From Trichomonas vaginalis G3 (taxonomy: Eukaryota > Parabasalia > Trichomonadida > Trichomonadidae), in NCBI RefSeq assembly GCF_026262505.1, contig NC_067207.1:18816082-18880081 (forward strand): a stretch of DNA of 64,000 nt. The letters run 5' to 3'. Below, piece after piece: positions 31,319-43,247 of the stretch. A program made the translations under genes and the position numbers. The notes under the pieces were generated by a model. It was not told where the DNA came from, did not search any database, and was given only the letters and a program-made list of their open reading frames with translations. How positions within the stretch are numbered: position 1 is the stretch's first letter; every line of letters starts with the position of its first letter.

Positions 31319-32524
31319 TTAACATGAAGTGCCACGAGGAGGTGTGCCTGGTCTCTCTTCTGGCAGCTCAGCAAACTGCCATTTGTATGGTTCGATTGTT
31401 GTGAAAGAGCAGTAAAGGTTCTCGTCGACATTAAGTACTGAACCGCGGTTATCGTATTCGTAGCAATAGTTAGGAGCGGAGAAAACAGTTACAAGGCATT
31501 GGTTATTCGGGTATGGGAACTCGAAGCCGTCCATGACAGCTTGATGTGCTCTGCAGATAAGGTCGAAACCGAATTTGATCAGGAACTCGTCGACCTTAGC
31601 AGCTCCGAAGCACCATGATGTACCACGCTCGTTCTCGCCCCAGTCATCGAAGTCGGCGTTTGGATCGGACCAAAGAAGGTCGCAAAGGAGGCCTTCTTCT
31701 GGGACTTCTGTTGGGCGCTTGATGTTCTTGATCTGATCAAGGGTATGAAGATCTGGGGAGATGCCGCCGTGGATGCAGAAGATCTTTTCATCAATTGTTG
31801 CGGCGATTGGGAGGCAGTTGAAAACGCGACCGTATTCGCGCCATGTATCATTGTCGAAACGGCGGAGGCACTCATCGTAGAAGCCATAAAGACGGTTGAT
31901 GTATGAGCATTCGTGATTTCCACGAAGCATGAATACGCGATTAGGGTATAAGAGCTTGTAGCAGAAGAGTAAGCTGATTGTTTCAATACTCTGGCAGCCA
32001 CGATCTACGTAGTCGCCGAGGAATAAGAATTTGCCGTTCGGCGGGTATCCAGTCTTTTCGAAGAAACGAATGAGGTCGTGGAATTGGCCGTGAATATCAC
32101 CGAAAATAATGAGTGGTGCCTTAAGCTCAAGGAGTACTGGTTGGCTCATATAGACATTTGTGACGTTCTGGCAAAGGAAAACAATATCATCGTGTGTAAT
32201 TTTAGATGGTGTGCCTGGAAGTTCTGGACGGATTGCAAGAATTGTATCGATGATTCCTTGAACGCGTTTGCGATCTTCTTGGGAAAGGATGCAGCCTTCC
32301 TCAGCTTCCTGGGTTCCGGATTGCTCCTGGATTGCTGGCATTTCAACCTCACTAGCTGGCTTTCCGGCTGGTGCATCACCGCCAGATGGAGCTGCTGGTG
32401 CATTCGCTGCAGCTCCGGAGTTTCCCTGTGGAACTGGAGCAGCAGCTGGTGCGGCAGCATCGGTCGATGTAGCTGTTTTTGTCTGGTCTTGGGCGTCGCC
32501 CTGATTGGGAGGGACTGAGCTCAT
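31319..32524 (-). CDS. PP1-type Ser/Thr protein phosphatase catalytic subunit with Ala/Pro-rich N-terminal extension
   Basis: 401 aa. Residues 1-80 are a low-complexity Ala/Pro/Gly extension. The catalytic domain follows with all metal-site motifs: GDIHGQ (142-147), GDYVDRG (170-176), RGNHE (201-205), HGGISPDL, the ICRAHQAVMDGFEF loop and SAPNYCYEYDN near the end. The Cys in SAPNYC is the PP1-style position. It dephosphorylates Ser/Thr on protein substrates, with partners chosen by regulatory subunits. The extension is not part of normal PP1 (about 320 aa) and may carry localisation or partner contacts. It is GC-richer than its neighbours, consistent with high expression, and intact. Confidence 0.92.
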   Translation of the reverse strand: MSSVPPNQGDAQDQTKTATSTDAAAPAAAPVPQGNSGAAANAPAAPSGGDAPAGKPASEVEMPAIQEQSGTQEAEEGCILSQEDRKRVQGIIDTILAIRPELPGTPSKITHDDIVFLCQNVTNVYMSQPVLLELKAPLIIFGDIHGQFHDLIRFFEKTGYPPNGKFLFLGDYVDRGCQSIETISLLFCYKLLYPNRVFMLRGNHECSYINRLYGFYDECLRRFDNDTWREYGRVFNCLPIAATIDEKIFCIHGGISPDLHTLDQIKNIKRPTEVPEEGLLCDLLWSDPNADFDDWGENERGTSWCFGAAKVDEFLIKFGFDLICRAHQAVMDGFEFPYPNNQCLVTVFSAPNYCYEYDNRGSVLNVDENLYCSFTTIEPYKWQFAELPEERPGTPPRGTSC

Positions 32525-34018
32525 TTATCAATTGTAGAGACTTTACTTCATCTCAAAAAAATTAATTCTTGATATTTATGACGATTTAGATTATACACTA
32601 TATTTTATAAGAATTGTTTATTTTATGAATTTATATCTTTTTTTTCGAATGTTTTTGTGGGGATCGCTTTCTGGAATAGTTTTATATTTATATCATTGAT
32701 ACATATGTGAAACAGAAAAACGGATAATCGCTTGAAATTGCTGAAAATAAAATTTGTATAAAAAAAACAAAATGTTTTTCTTAGACCAAATCTGTAACAT
32801 CAAACTGGAAATTTGGAAATTGCTTGCGGAAGTTTATGTGTTTTTGATTACAGTATTGAAGTTGTTCAGTCATAATCAAACACTTTTAAAAATCTAATAA
32901 AAATTAATCATGAAATAATGCTCTTTTATTGTTCATTTTTAATTTCCATTTCATGTTGTTTACTGTGCAATGTTAGCAGTTCTCAAAATATCAAAAAATA
33001 TCATAATAAAAAATCTATGAACTTTTGTTTGTTGTAAAGTTCTCAAAAGTTTTGTAAAACGCTCAAGTTGGTCAGTTCAATGATAATTTGGAAGTAAATG
33101 CTTTAACTTCAGCTTGTAATTGAGGAGAATACCAAAACCAAAGATAAAAAGGAATTTTAAAAGAAAGCAAAATTATTCATGTAAAATTTTATTTGTCACT
33201 TTTATTTAAAATTCTGACAAATAAATGTCAATGAAAAAATGATAATTAATAATTCCAATAAGTATTATATAAGGAATAAAAATGAATAAGTCGGGTTTGG
33301 TGCGGATTTTCAAAAGGAGATTAGTCGTGGTCAATGAATAAGCAAATATAATCTTCGTCTGTAAGTTAAAAATAATCCAAAGTAAATTTTCTATTTTTTT
33401 CAAACTTTTTTGAATAAAATTATTATATTTGTCATTATTAATTATAAAAAGTGATTTATATGGCACGTAATATAATGGTTAAGACAATGCAACTTGAATT
33501 GCACAGATAAATCTCAAATTGCAAAATTCCGATATAGATTTTCTGAAAGATATCAATAAACTAATTGTAATTGCAATACACAATTAGCATTATAAAAGAA
33601 AGTGCTTAGAATATTGATTTTTGAAACAATTTTTTTGAATCTGAATCTATAATAGAAATAAAACGGCAGAGAGCATAATCATAAGCTAGTTTTACATTAG
33701 TATATTTCCTAATATAGCTTTAAATTAAATGAATTGAAGAAATAAATGATTATCTGTGATTTTAAAACCTTTGGTCATTTGGTTGTTTAATTTTGTTTTT
33801 AGGTTTTTCAAGAAAGCATTCAAATGAAATAAAACATCCGAAATATATAGAATTCATCTTTTTTTTTCATCAATATAACTGACAGGATTTTTTGTTATGG
33901 TATTTCATCTTTTCTTCATTATGTTTCCCAGAAAATCGCAAACAGTCAAATAGAATTTATAAAAACACTATTTCAAAAGCATGCAACCAACAAATTATGT
34001 TGGTATATTCTACTTCTG
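32525..34018. other. AT-rich intergenic stretch
   Basis: About 1.5 kb. Several short frames but none supported; no clear transposon end. Confidence 0.5.
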
Positions 34019-35050
34019 TCAAGAAATAATAAAAAATAATTGAAACAACAAAAAATGAAGATTTTTGAAGAATTTTTTCTTTCTGTTGAAATATATGATT
34101 TCAGTTTCCTCTTCATTCTTTGATTTAGGAATATCAAATTCACACGTTAAATTTGGAAATTCTATTTTGAATGGATTTGTTTCATTGTTTTTGAAAATAA
34201 CTTCTCCTAATATTTTTGGATTTCTTTCATCAATGTAACATCCATCAATTGTAGTTTTACCTGGATCGGCTTGACCAATATATAAAATTCTTCCTGTGTT
34301 ATTGATGAAATTGCAATTAACAACATGAACATATGAATTAGAACTTATTATTACATGGAAATTGTTACTTAAGTAGTTACATGACTTAATCAAAAATGTT
34401 TCTGATGAATAATAAAAATAAATAGTATAAGTAAATCGTGATGAATATGCATCAGTATTATTACTAAATGTTGACAATGATGCTCTGGATGAAGAATTAC
34501 AATAGCATATATCAAATAAACTACTACTATATATATTAGTATAAGAAATATTTATAGAATTCATTTCAATTTCTCCATTTTGTAAACGAATATTATATTC
34601 TTTATTTTTATATAAATTTCCGCTTTCAGAAATAGAAGCACCAAGAAGTTTATTCTGAAATTTAGCAATATCACTAACATCAACAAAACAATACATATCA
34701 CCTTGAGCAGAATTAGAATTTAAACTACAAATTCGATTTTGGATGCATTCGCCTTCTGTGGAGAAGTATATGCTTCCTCCTTGTCCTTTACTATTGGAGC
34801 AATTATGAAAATTTGTTGTTTCAATAAGAGTTTTCGTTGTTTCTTTCGAAGTTTCAAAGTAAATGGCACCTTCTGTGAGCAATGTGCCAAAATTACAAAA
34901 ACTAATATAATAATTTTGATCTTCTGAACTAAGTTTTTGACTTTCCGAAAAGTATTTTGTACTTTGTCCTGAATTTTGGAAAAACTCTATCCATTCTTGA
35001 TGGAGCAATTCTAGTATTATGACTTTCTTTTATTACTTCAAATTGGTTGT
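34019..35050 (-). pseudogene. Beta-helix-like surface protein family, copy 1 (start discontinuous)
   Basis: A 329-codon frame with repeated Asn/Ser/Cys short strands typical of right-handed beta-helix (Pmp-like) proteins: NYYISFCNFGTLLTEG, GGSIYFSTEGECIQNRIC, SINISYTNIY, KSCNYLSNN, VVNCNFINNT, TIDGCYIDE. It ends in a hydrophobic LLFQLFFIIS tail. No ATG opens this frame: it is closed upstream by a stop, and family-like N-terminal sequence (NTRIAPSRMDRVF) lies in the neighbouring frame, overlapping at a GTTTTTCC tract. All four copies have the same break. N- and C-terminal thirds are nearly identical to copy 3, while the middle differs strongly. Confidence 0.6.
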
Positions 35051-35383
35051 TGATTGTTTGAAGTAATGAAGTTAAAATAGTCGTTCGACTCGAAACGAAA
35101 AAAGAGAAATAAAAATGTAAACTTCAGAAAATAATTCGTTTTTTGACAGCATTATTATTGAGAATAATGATTTACATCTTTTTTAAAGTATATTTGAGTC
35201 GGTAATTTGGATATTTATGTGTATATCTTCTGGAGATTTATTGAATTATAGATAAATTTAAAACAATAAAGGTTTGAAAAGTTCAAATATACAGAGAACA
35301 ACAATAGTTTCTTACAAAATATACTCAGTCTCATAAAACATACTGAACAAAATGTATAGATATATGTATATGTATATATATAC
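35009..35383. other. Spacer duplicated with the copy 3 upstream region
   Basis: It contains the 5' part of surface copy 1 and a stretch (35321-35356, ending ACTGAACAAAATG) that matches 39917-39953 next to the intact adaptin gene, so it belongs to the same segmental duplication. Confidence 0.55.
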
Positions 35384-36022
35384 CAAGAACGTCACTAGAT
35401 GGGTTCTGTGTGGCGACGCTCCAGCCGGCGGGAACGCCAAACTGCATCTTGAAGTTGTGAAGTGCTTTAGAACCAAGACCGAATGTAGTAGAACGAACCA
35501 TGAGACGTGGAAGACCTTTCACTGGTGCAATCTCGAAGTAGACAACGTAATCTTGTGTACGAGCAGCTTCAACGGAATTCTTAGGTGGTGTAATACTATC
35601 TTGCTTAACTTCGACTTTTTGTGCAGCTGGAGATTTGGCTGTTCCTTCCTGTGATGGAGATGGAGATGTTGATGAAGGAGATGTGTTGAGAAGAAGATCG
35701 ATGCCGTTGAATTTGTAGATAATTTCTTGCCGATTTCGTTGATGCCAAATGCACGCAATGTATCCTTCTGAGCGCAGTTAGATGCGGCGTCGATCGCGGA
35801 CTGAAGGATTGAAATGCCCTTCTGATTGCCCGTAGATAATGACGTGATGTATTTGGTGAGAAGCTCGTCAACTTCACCGGACTTTTCGCCGATGATGCCG
35901 AGGAAGTCAAGTAACTTGATCTTTAAGAAGGGATCGTTGATGCCAACGTGAATGTATTCGCTCGATGAAAGTTGTGAAACGAGGCCACGAAGGTTCTTAA
36001 CAATCTGTGGAACAAGTTGAAC
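35384..36022 (-). pseudogene. Broken partial duplicate of the AP-1 gamma adaptin gene
   Basis: Almost identical in sequence to two pieces of the intact gene at 40101-42362: the ear/linker part (matching about 40259-40580) joined directly to the alpha-helical part (matching about 41420-41735). About 0.85 kb between them is missing, and the gene's first and last parts are absent. The joint is near 35710-35720. It cannot encode a working adaptin. It marks a recent duplication of the block surface-gene plus adaptin. Confidence 0.9.
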
Positions 36023-36029
36023 TCATGAC

Positions 36030-36390
36030 AACTCCTTTTAAGAAACAATAACAAATAATATAAACAACAATAAATGAAGAATTTTAAAAATTCTTATCTT
36101 TCTTTAGAAATATGTCATATGAAAATATTGCATTTTCTTCTTCGTTCACATGTGAACAAAAACTTATATAATAACTATGATCTCCTGAACTAAGTTTTTG
36201 GCATTTCGATGAGTGTTTTGTTCCTTGTTCTGAACTTTGGAAAAACTATCTCCATTCTTGATGGAACAATTCTTGTATTATAGTTTTCTTTTGTCATCTC
36301 AAATTGGTTATTGATTGCCTAAAATTATGAAGTTAAATGCGTTCTTCGACTTGAAACTAAAAAAGTGAAGTCAAAATGTAAACTTCAGAA
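36030..36390 (-). pseudogene. Remnant of the surface-protein family (internally deleted)
   Basis: Only the family 3' end and the 5' end (ACTAAGTTTTTGGCATTTCG..., GGAAAAACT..., AACTTCAGAAAATCATT) remain, with the centre lost. It lies between the adaptin fragment and copy 2 in the same orientation. This is the fifth recognisable member of the family in the window. Confidence 0.65.
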
Positions 36391-37209
36391 AATCATTATT
36401 ATGATAATTCTTCTGATTTGAAAAGTTTTATCAGAAGAATGATTTACATCATTTTTAATGGAAGCATGAACTAGTTAGCTGGATATTAATTTCTTGCCTT
36501 CTAGTTAAATGAAGTTTTTTTTTCATTGAGGGGGGTGTCAGAATGTAAACTATAGAAATATCAGAAGTTGACATATTAAATTTGAGAGGTTTCCACGTTT
36601 CTCGAAAGAAATTTGAATATGTTTCGAGCCACAAACTAAGTCTTCCATGTTGAAGCATAAAAGAAGCTTGTATCATCCTTCCCTCGACATTTCTTTTCGC
36701 ATTTAATTGATCCATGCATTTCTAATATTTCATCTCTAACAATCTTATTAGAAATGTGATGCGCTCGCAGGCATAATGTACTACATTCATATCCCTAAAG
36801 ATTCTGAATCTGATTGCGAGAAAAGACGTAAACCTTGTAAATGAGTGCAATAATATGAAGATCCATACATGAATGGTATATGTCCTGATTGATATGTCTA
36901 TAGAATCTAATTGTAGGAGAAAAAAAAGCATACATTTAAAAGAATGGATGCTTCCCGAACAATCTGAACGTGAGAATTTGGAATTCAATTTTTTGTGATG
37001 CTATACTACATTTTCTTCATCTGTTTCACAGGAAATCTTGTAATGAAATATATAAAAGATGATTGATGCTTTTTTCGCCTACCCAAAACAATTATCTATG
37101 TGTTATATTACCGCACCTAATGAATTTCAATCCTTGCATATAATAAAATAAAAAATTTGATTTCAAAAGGCATAGAAACAGTGAATTATGTTGTTGTAAT
37201 TTACTTCTT
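36391..37209. other. Intergenic stretch in the surface-gene array
   Basis: The piece at about 36730-37040 has degraded similarity to 38330-38640 upstream of copy 3 (TGCTTC..GAACAATCTG-ACGTGAG, GAATTCAATT). It is part of the tandem duplication. No gene supported. Confidence 0.5.
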
Positions 37210-38215
37210 TCAAGATATAATAAAAAATAATTGAAACAACAAAAAATGAAGATTTTTGAAGAATTTTTCCTTTCTGTTGAAATAAATGATTTCATTTTCT
37301 TCTTCACTCTTTGGATTAGGAATATCAAATTCACCTATTTTGATTGGTATTGTTACATTGTTTATGAAATAAACATCTCCAATACATTTTGGATTACTTA
37401 TATCAATGTAACATCCTTCAATGGTAATATTATATAATTGAAAATGATAAAAATAACAATTTCTACCAATGTTTTTGAAGAAATTACAATTAACAACATA
37501 AACATATGCAGTTTTAGAAGTTACTATTGTACTTAAATTGTTTCTTAAGTAGTTACATGACTTAATCAGTAATGTTTTTGTTGATTCACGAAAAAAAGCA
37601 TAACAAGTATTTTCTGGAAAAGTTTCAGTATTATTACTAAATGTTGAAAATGATGCTCTTGATGAAGAATTATATTTGTGAATGTAGAATAAACTATTAA
37701 GATATATATCAGTATTAGAAATATTTATAGAATTTAATTCAATTTCTCCATATTGTAGACCAATATTTCCTTCTTTCTTTTTATATAAATTTCCACTTTC
37801 AGAAATAGAAGAATTAAGAAGTTTATTCTTATATTTAGCAATATTACTGACACTAACATAACAATACATACAATTTGAAGCAGAATTAGAATTTAAACTA
37901 CAAATTCGATTTTGGACACATTCGCCTTCTGTGAAGAAGTATAAACTTCCTCCCCAACCTTTAGTATTGGAGCAATTATTAAAATTCGTTGTTTCAATAA
38001 GAGTTTTCGTTGTATCTTTCGAAGTTCTAAAGAAAATGGCACCTTCTGTGAGTAATGTGCCAAAGTTACAAAAGCTTATATAATAATTCTGATCGTTTGA
38101 AATAAGTTTTTCGTTTTTCATAAAGTATTTTGTTCCTTGTTCTGAAATTTGGAAAAACTCGATCCATTCTTGATGTAGCAATCCTAGAATTATCTTCTTC
38201 TTTTATCATTTCAAA
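37210..38215 (-). pseudogene. Beta-helix-like surface protein family, copy 2 (start discontinuous)
   Basis: A 323-codon frame with the family's repeated strands (NYYISFCNFGTLLTEGAIFF, GGSLYFFTEGECVQ, SINISNTDIYLN, KSCNYLRNN, VVNCNFFKN, TIEGCYIDIS) and the FLLFQLFFIIS tail. As in the other copies there is no in-frame ATG; the N-terminal sequence ILTSLLQKINDHFEMIKEEDNSRIATS is in the adjacent frame and itself begins after a stop. It differs more from copies 1 and 3 than they do from each other. Confidence 0.6.
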
Positions 38216-38751
38216 ATGATCATTGATTTTTTGAAGTAATGATGTTAAAATCGCTCTTAGAATAGAATCTTAAAAAAAGAAAGTAAAAATGTAAACTTCA
38301 GAAAATAAATCATATTTTGACAGAAAACAACCTTAAACTGTGAGTCAAAAGGTGTACGTACAAGCTTGAACTTTTTGAGAGAAGACATACAATTAATTAT
38401 ATGAAGATTATGCCTGCGAGAAACAAGTAAACCTTGTAAATGAGTGCAATTATATGAAGATTTCTGGCACATAAGTTTTGAATGATGTGTCTTTTTGAAT
38501 TTAATAGTATAAAAAAGGAATACATTTACAAGAATAGATGCTTCTTGAACAATCTGGACGTGAGGATTTGGAATTCAATTATTTGTGATGGTATACTACT
38601 TTCTTCATTGTGTTTCACAGGAAATATTGTAATGAAATAAATAAATGGTGATTGATGCTTTTTTGGCTACCGGAATCGACTATATATGAATATAAAAATT
38701 TGATTTCAAAGGCATAGGAACAATGAATTATGTTGTTGTTTTTTACCTCTT
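38216..38751. other. Spacer in the surface-gene array
   Basis: It repeats elements of 36730-37040 (AAACCTTGTAAATGAGTGCAA near 38430 and near 36830). No gene. Confidence 0.5.
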
Positions 38752-39847
38752 TCAAGAAATAATTAAAAATAATTGAAACATCAAAAAATGAAGATTTTTG
38801 AAAATTTTTTTCTTTCTGTTGAAATATATGATTTCAGTTTCCTCTTCATTCTTTGATTTAGGAATATCAAATTCACACGTTAAATTTGGAAATTCTATTT
38901 TGAATGGATTTGTTTCATTGTTTTTGAAAATAACTTCTCCTAATATTTTTGGATTTCTTTCATCAATGTAACATCCATCAATTGTCATATTACCTGGAGA
39001 ATATTGATTATGAACAAAATAATAATATCTATCTGTGTTATTGATGAAATTACAATTAATTACATTAGCATATGCATCACCAGAATTTAAAATAACAATT
39101 AAATTGTTACTTAAGTAGTTACATGTCTTCATCAAAAATGCTTCTGATGAACAATAAAAATTATTAACCCAACTTGATTCAGCTGTATCAGTATTATTAC
39201 TAAATGTTGAAAATGATGCTCTAGATGAAGAATTATAGGAGGATGCGCTGAATAAACTACTAATATATAAATCAGTATTAGAAATATTTATAGAATTTAT
39301 TTCAATTTCTCCATTTTTTAGATCAATATTCCCAAGGCTATATTTAATTAAATTTACACTTTGCAAAATAATAGAATCAAGGATTTTATTCTTATATTCA
39401 GCAATATTACTGACATCTACCCAACAATACATATTTGCTAAAGCATTAGAATTTAAACTACAAATTCGATTTTGGATGCATTCGCCTTCTGTGGAGAAGT
39501 ATATGCTTCCTCCTTGTCCTTTACTATTGGAGCAATTATGAAAATTTGTTGTTTCAATAAGAGTTTTCGTTGTTTCTTTCGAAGTTTCAAAGTAAATGGC
39601 ACCTTCTGTGAGCAATGTGCCAAAATTACAAAAACTTATGTAATAATTTTGATCTTCTGAACTAAGTTTTTGACTTTCCGAAAAGTATTTTGTACTTTGT
39701 CCTGAATTTTGGAAAAACTCTGTCCATTCTTGATGGAGCAATTCTAGTATTATGACTTTCTTTTATTACTTCAAATTGGTTGTTGATCGTTTGAAGTAAT
39801 GAAGTTAAGATAGTCGTTCGACTCGAACCTAAAAAATGGATATACAA
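38752..39847 (-). pseudogene. Beta-helix-like surface protein family, copy 3 (two overlapping frames)
   Basis: The long frame (329 codons) carries the same strand motifs as copy 1. Upstream of it an ATG-initiated frame (39847 to about 39700) encodes MYIHFLGSSRTTILTSLLQ...NTRIAPSRMDRVF and overlaps it at the GTTTTTCC tract one base out of phase. This is the only copy with an ATG for the upstream part. It could be a frameshifted pseudogene, or a +1 shift at the UUU-C tract could be used; sequence alone does not decide. It sits about 350 bp from the adaptin gene end. Confidence 0.6.
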
Positions 39848-40100
39848 ACGTAAACTTCAGAAATAATTGATTTTTGACAGTAACTCTTATCGAACAATTA
39901 TTATATCTCACAAAATATATTCACTCTCATAAAAAGTACTGAACAATATGTATAAAAATATGCACAACTTGATCAACGGAAGCTATTCTAATAATATCCG
40001 AAGTAAACTATTTATCTCAAAGGCACATCAAAAAATAATCCGATAGCAATAATAATTAAAAAAAAAGATAAATTTTAGTGCAAGAATATAATTTGGATCT
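39848..40100. other. Spacer between surface copy 3 and adaptin gene
   Basis: Part of the segment duplicated at 35050-35380. No gene. Confidence 0.5.
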
Positions 40101-42362
40101 TCAAACACCGAACTTTTCGAAAATATTGTTGAATGTGATTGTGTCTTGAAGTGGCTGTGAACCATAAAGGTACTGAACTAAACCTTTAACAACTAACTTA
40201 ACTTTAGTACGCATCTCCAAGCAGACAAGTTGAACAATAGGTTTACCACCAATTGGATCAAGAACGTCACTAGATGGGTTCTGTGTGGCGACGCTCCAGC
40301 CGGCGGGAACGCCAAACTGCATCTTGAAGTTGTGAAGTGCTTTAGAACCAAGACCGAATGTAGTAGAACGAACCATGAGACGTGGAAGACCTTTCACTGG
40401 TGCAATCTCGAAGTAGACAACGTAATCTTGTGTACGAGCAGCTTCAACGGAATTCTTAGGTGGTGTAATACTATCTTGCTTAACTTCGACTTTTTGTGCA
40501 GCTGGAGATTTGGCTGTTCCTTCCTGTGATGGAGATGGTGATGGAGATGAAGGAGATGTGTTGAGAAGAAGATCGATGCCGTTAAGTGATGTGTTTGGTG
40601 ATGTCGTTTGTGCTGATGATGCTGACTGTTCTGTAGATTCTGGAGATTCAACTGGAAGAGGATCTAATAATGGTGTTAAATCTTGACGACGAAGAATACG
40701 TGAAAGTTCACCACATCGCTGCTGAGTATCAACTGAGTTAGAGTGAATAACTTCGTCAAGGATCTGGCAAACACGTTGACGTTCATTCAAACGAACACCT
40801 AATTTGGCAAGTGCAATGAGAATGTAACCAAGTGTTTCTTCGTTAGAGTGATGGACTTTAGTAAGAGTGTAAAGAGTCTGGATGTCGTTCATGCTAGAGT
40901 CGTTTTGTAATTCTCCAATAACAAATGATGCTGCTTGGATAAGTGTTTGGTTCTCTGGGTATGCGATCAATGCATTGGATAAAACACTGATAGCGTGTGG
41001 TTGGATTTCTTGGTTAGCAAGGACGAGGTTTGTGAATGTAGATAATGATGATGTTGGGAAGACGCTGCCGGACTTAAGAAGAAGATCAAGTTGCTGGTCG
41101 AAGTTCCACATGACGTTTGGTGCGAATTCTTGGATCGCAGAAAGAACTTTTGGAACCATCTCAAGACGGAAGTCAAGATCGACAGATTTAAGGTATCCCG
41201 ACATCTTAGGGATGATTTCCGCCGCGTTGTCGTGGTTGACAAGAGCGCAGATGACGTCCAGAGCACGACGACGGATTGAATTGTCTGGATTGTCAAGAAG
41301 AAGAATGATGGATTCTTGGTAACGTTGAATGGCGACAGCATCAGCACTCTCGCGATTGAAGATCTTGTTACGGAAAAGAAGTCTTGAAAGACATGATAAA
41401 GCACTGTAGATAGTAGAATTGGAGTTCGTTGATAATTTCTTGCCGATTTCGTTGATGCCAAGTGCACGCAATGTATCCTTCTGAGCGCAGTTAGATGCGG
41501 CGTCGATCGCGGACTGAAGGATTGAAATGCCCTTCTGATTGCCTGTAGATAATGACGTGATGTATTTGGTGAGAAGCTCATCAACTTCACCGGACTTTTC
41601 GCCGATGATGCCTAGGAAGTCAAGTAACTTGATCTTTAAGAAGGGATCGTTGATGCCAACGTGAATGTATTCGCTCGATGAAAGTTGTGAAACAAGGCCA
41701 CGAAGGTTCTTAACAATCTGTGGAACAAGTTGAACCCACTTCTCTTTAGAACTTGGGTCTTTGTGGTAGATTGCCATAGCCAAGTTGATGCCTGCAATGG
41801 AAATGCCGTGCTCTTGGTGAAGAACAAGTTTGCCAACAAATGGTTTGAATGATTCTGCTGTGTCGGGTAATAATCGGATAGTATGGACTGCTGCCATGAT
41901 AGCGGCCTTGAGAATGAGTGGATCTTGTGAATCAAGAAGATTCAGGATATCACCACTAACTGTTTGGCAAAGTGTTGTTTCGCCGGCGTTTGCAATGTAT
42001 TGTAATGCAATTAAAACAATATGACGGTCGTTACTTTTAAGATCTTTCTGAACTTCTTGTGTAAGCATAACTGCTAATTCACCACCTTCATCAATGATGA
42101 TAGAAGCGGCTAAATAAGCAATACGCTTGAAGCTGAAATGCGGATTAGAAAATAGTGACATAAGCTGAACTTGACAGAAAGCGGTGTTGTAACCACGAAC
42201 GGTCAAAAACATAAGTTTAATGATGTCTTCAACGAAGTTGGAACGATCTTCGTTAATAAAACGGTTCCTGATTGCAGCGAGTTCCTCTGTGATGATATCT
42301 GCTTGAGTGGAAATCTCGCAGCGAATGACTTTGTCGATAAAGGTCTTCGCAGTTCGACTCAT
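40101..42362 (-). CDS. AP-1 complex gamma-type large adaptin
   Basis: 753 aa. The N-terminal trunk (about 1-560) is an armadillo-like alpha-solenoid with adaptin landmarks (TEELAAIRNRF, FKRIAYLAASIIIDE, KAAIMAAVHTIRLLPD, HGISIAGINLAMAIY, NDPFLKIKLLDFLGIIG, SIRRRALDVICALVN). A Pro/Ser/Gln-rich linker (about 565-640) leads to a short C-terminal ear (about 645-753, VYFEIAPVKGLPRLMVR...FNNIFEKFGV) typical of gamma/GGA ears. AP-1 gamma forms part of the clathrin adaptor at trans-Golgi/endosomes and binds cargo and accessory proteins. The gene is intact and ends in TGA. A broken copy lies at 35384-36022. Confidence 0.85.
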   Translation of the reverse strand: MSRTAKTFIDKVIRCEISTQADIITEELAAIRNRFINEDRSNFVEDIIKLMFLTVRGYNTAFCQVQLMSLFSNPHFSFKRIAYLAASIIIDEGGELAVMLTQEVQKDLKSNDRHIVLIALQYIANAGETTLCQTVSGDILNLLDSQDPLILKAAIMAAVHTIRLLPDTAESFKPFVGKLVLHQEHGISIAGINLAMAIYHKDPSSKEKWVQLVPQIVKNLRGLVSQLSSSEYIHVGINDPFLKIKLLDFLGIIGEKSGEVDELLTKYITSLSTGNQKGISILQSAIDAASNCAQKDTLRALGINEIGKKLSTNSNSTIYSALSCLSRLLFRNKIFNRESADAVAIQRYQESIILLLDNPDNSIRRRALDVICALVNHDNAAEIIPKMSGYLKSVDLDFRLEMVPKVLSAIQEFAPNVMWNFDQQLDLLLKSGSVFPTSSLSTFTNLVLANQEIQPHAISVLSNALIAYPENQTLIQAASFVIGELQNDSSMNDIQTLYTLTKVHHSNEETLGYILIALAKLGVRLNERQRVCQILDEVIHSNSVDTQQRCGELSRILRRQDLTPLLDPLPVESPESTEQSASSAQTTSPNTSLNGIDLLLNTSPSSPSPSPSQEGTAKSPAAQKVEVKQDSITPPKNSVEAARTQDYVVYFEIAPVKGLPRLMVRSTTFGLGSKALHNFKMQFGVPAGWSVATQNPSSDVLDPIGGKPIVQLVCLEMRTKVKLVVKGLVQYLYGSQPLQDTITFNNIFEKFGV

Positions 42363-43247
42363 CGTCTAATTTATTCAATAGAATTTTTTATCGTTAAAAA
42401 AAGGATATAAAAACTAGAGAGCAATTAGTTATGTGCTTTATTATGCTTTTATAATCTCTTTTCATCTCATTGAATTGCTTTGTTGAAGAGACATCCTACA
42501 AAATGAGGAATGCAGAATAGATCATTGTGTGGCTTTCCATGAGAGATAGTTTTTATTTAACTTTAGCGAGTATATATTTGAATCATAACTTTAGATAACG
42601 TTATTTAGCTAGATCAAAGGTCTTGGACTGTTATTGACTAGTTTATGTAATATGATTGCCTCTCATTCATGTATATATCCTAGAGTTGGCATTTTATTCC
42701 TGGAAAATATGTGTAATAGAATTGATCAATTTTATATATTTCTATATACTTCAAAACAATCAGTATAACATAAGAATTTGTATCAAAAAAGCATGGGTTT
42801 GGATAGATAGCATCATAAATTAAGAGAAAGAATTGATCGGAGAAACAATAAGTCATTGTATCATTAGACTGCAATGAAACCTATATTTATGAATTCTATT
42901 TCCAAATGTAATTATTAACATTTTCCTGATCATATGATTATGCTATGAAGATCTCATGAATAAATCAAAACTTAATCAAACTAATGAGTTTTCTTGAAAT
43001 AGAATAATTAGAACTATAGTTGTTGATTATTGTGCTATATTAATGAATTATGCACTTCAAATATGAATCAATAACAATCATCTCAGAATTAGTCACTTAT
43101 GTTGTAGATCAATGAAACAATTCATCAGTAAATAGGAAGGTATAACTGATTCCTACATCATGTATAAAGTTTATAACGTTGAAAAATCCATTGAATTTAG
43201 AAAAAAATCTTATGAATTTAGATAAGAGTTAGCGAAAGTTGTTTAGT
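42363..43247. other. AT-rich intergenic stretch
   Basis: No gene, RNA or repeat seen between adaptin and GAPDH. Confidence 0.5.

Noticed and set aside
31579-32518. Several ORFs overlapping the PP1 gene on both strands
   Set aside because: Shadow frames of a GC-richer gene; no independent features.
40967-41590. 207-codon frame overlapping the adaptin gene
   Set aside because: Shadow frame, Ser/His/Arg-rich and without ATG support.
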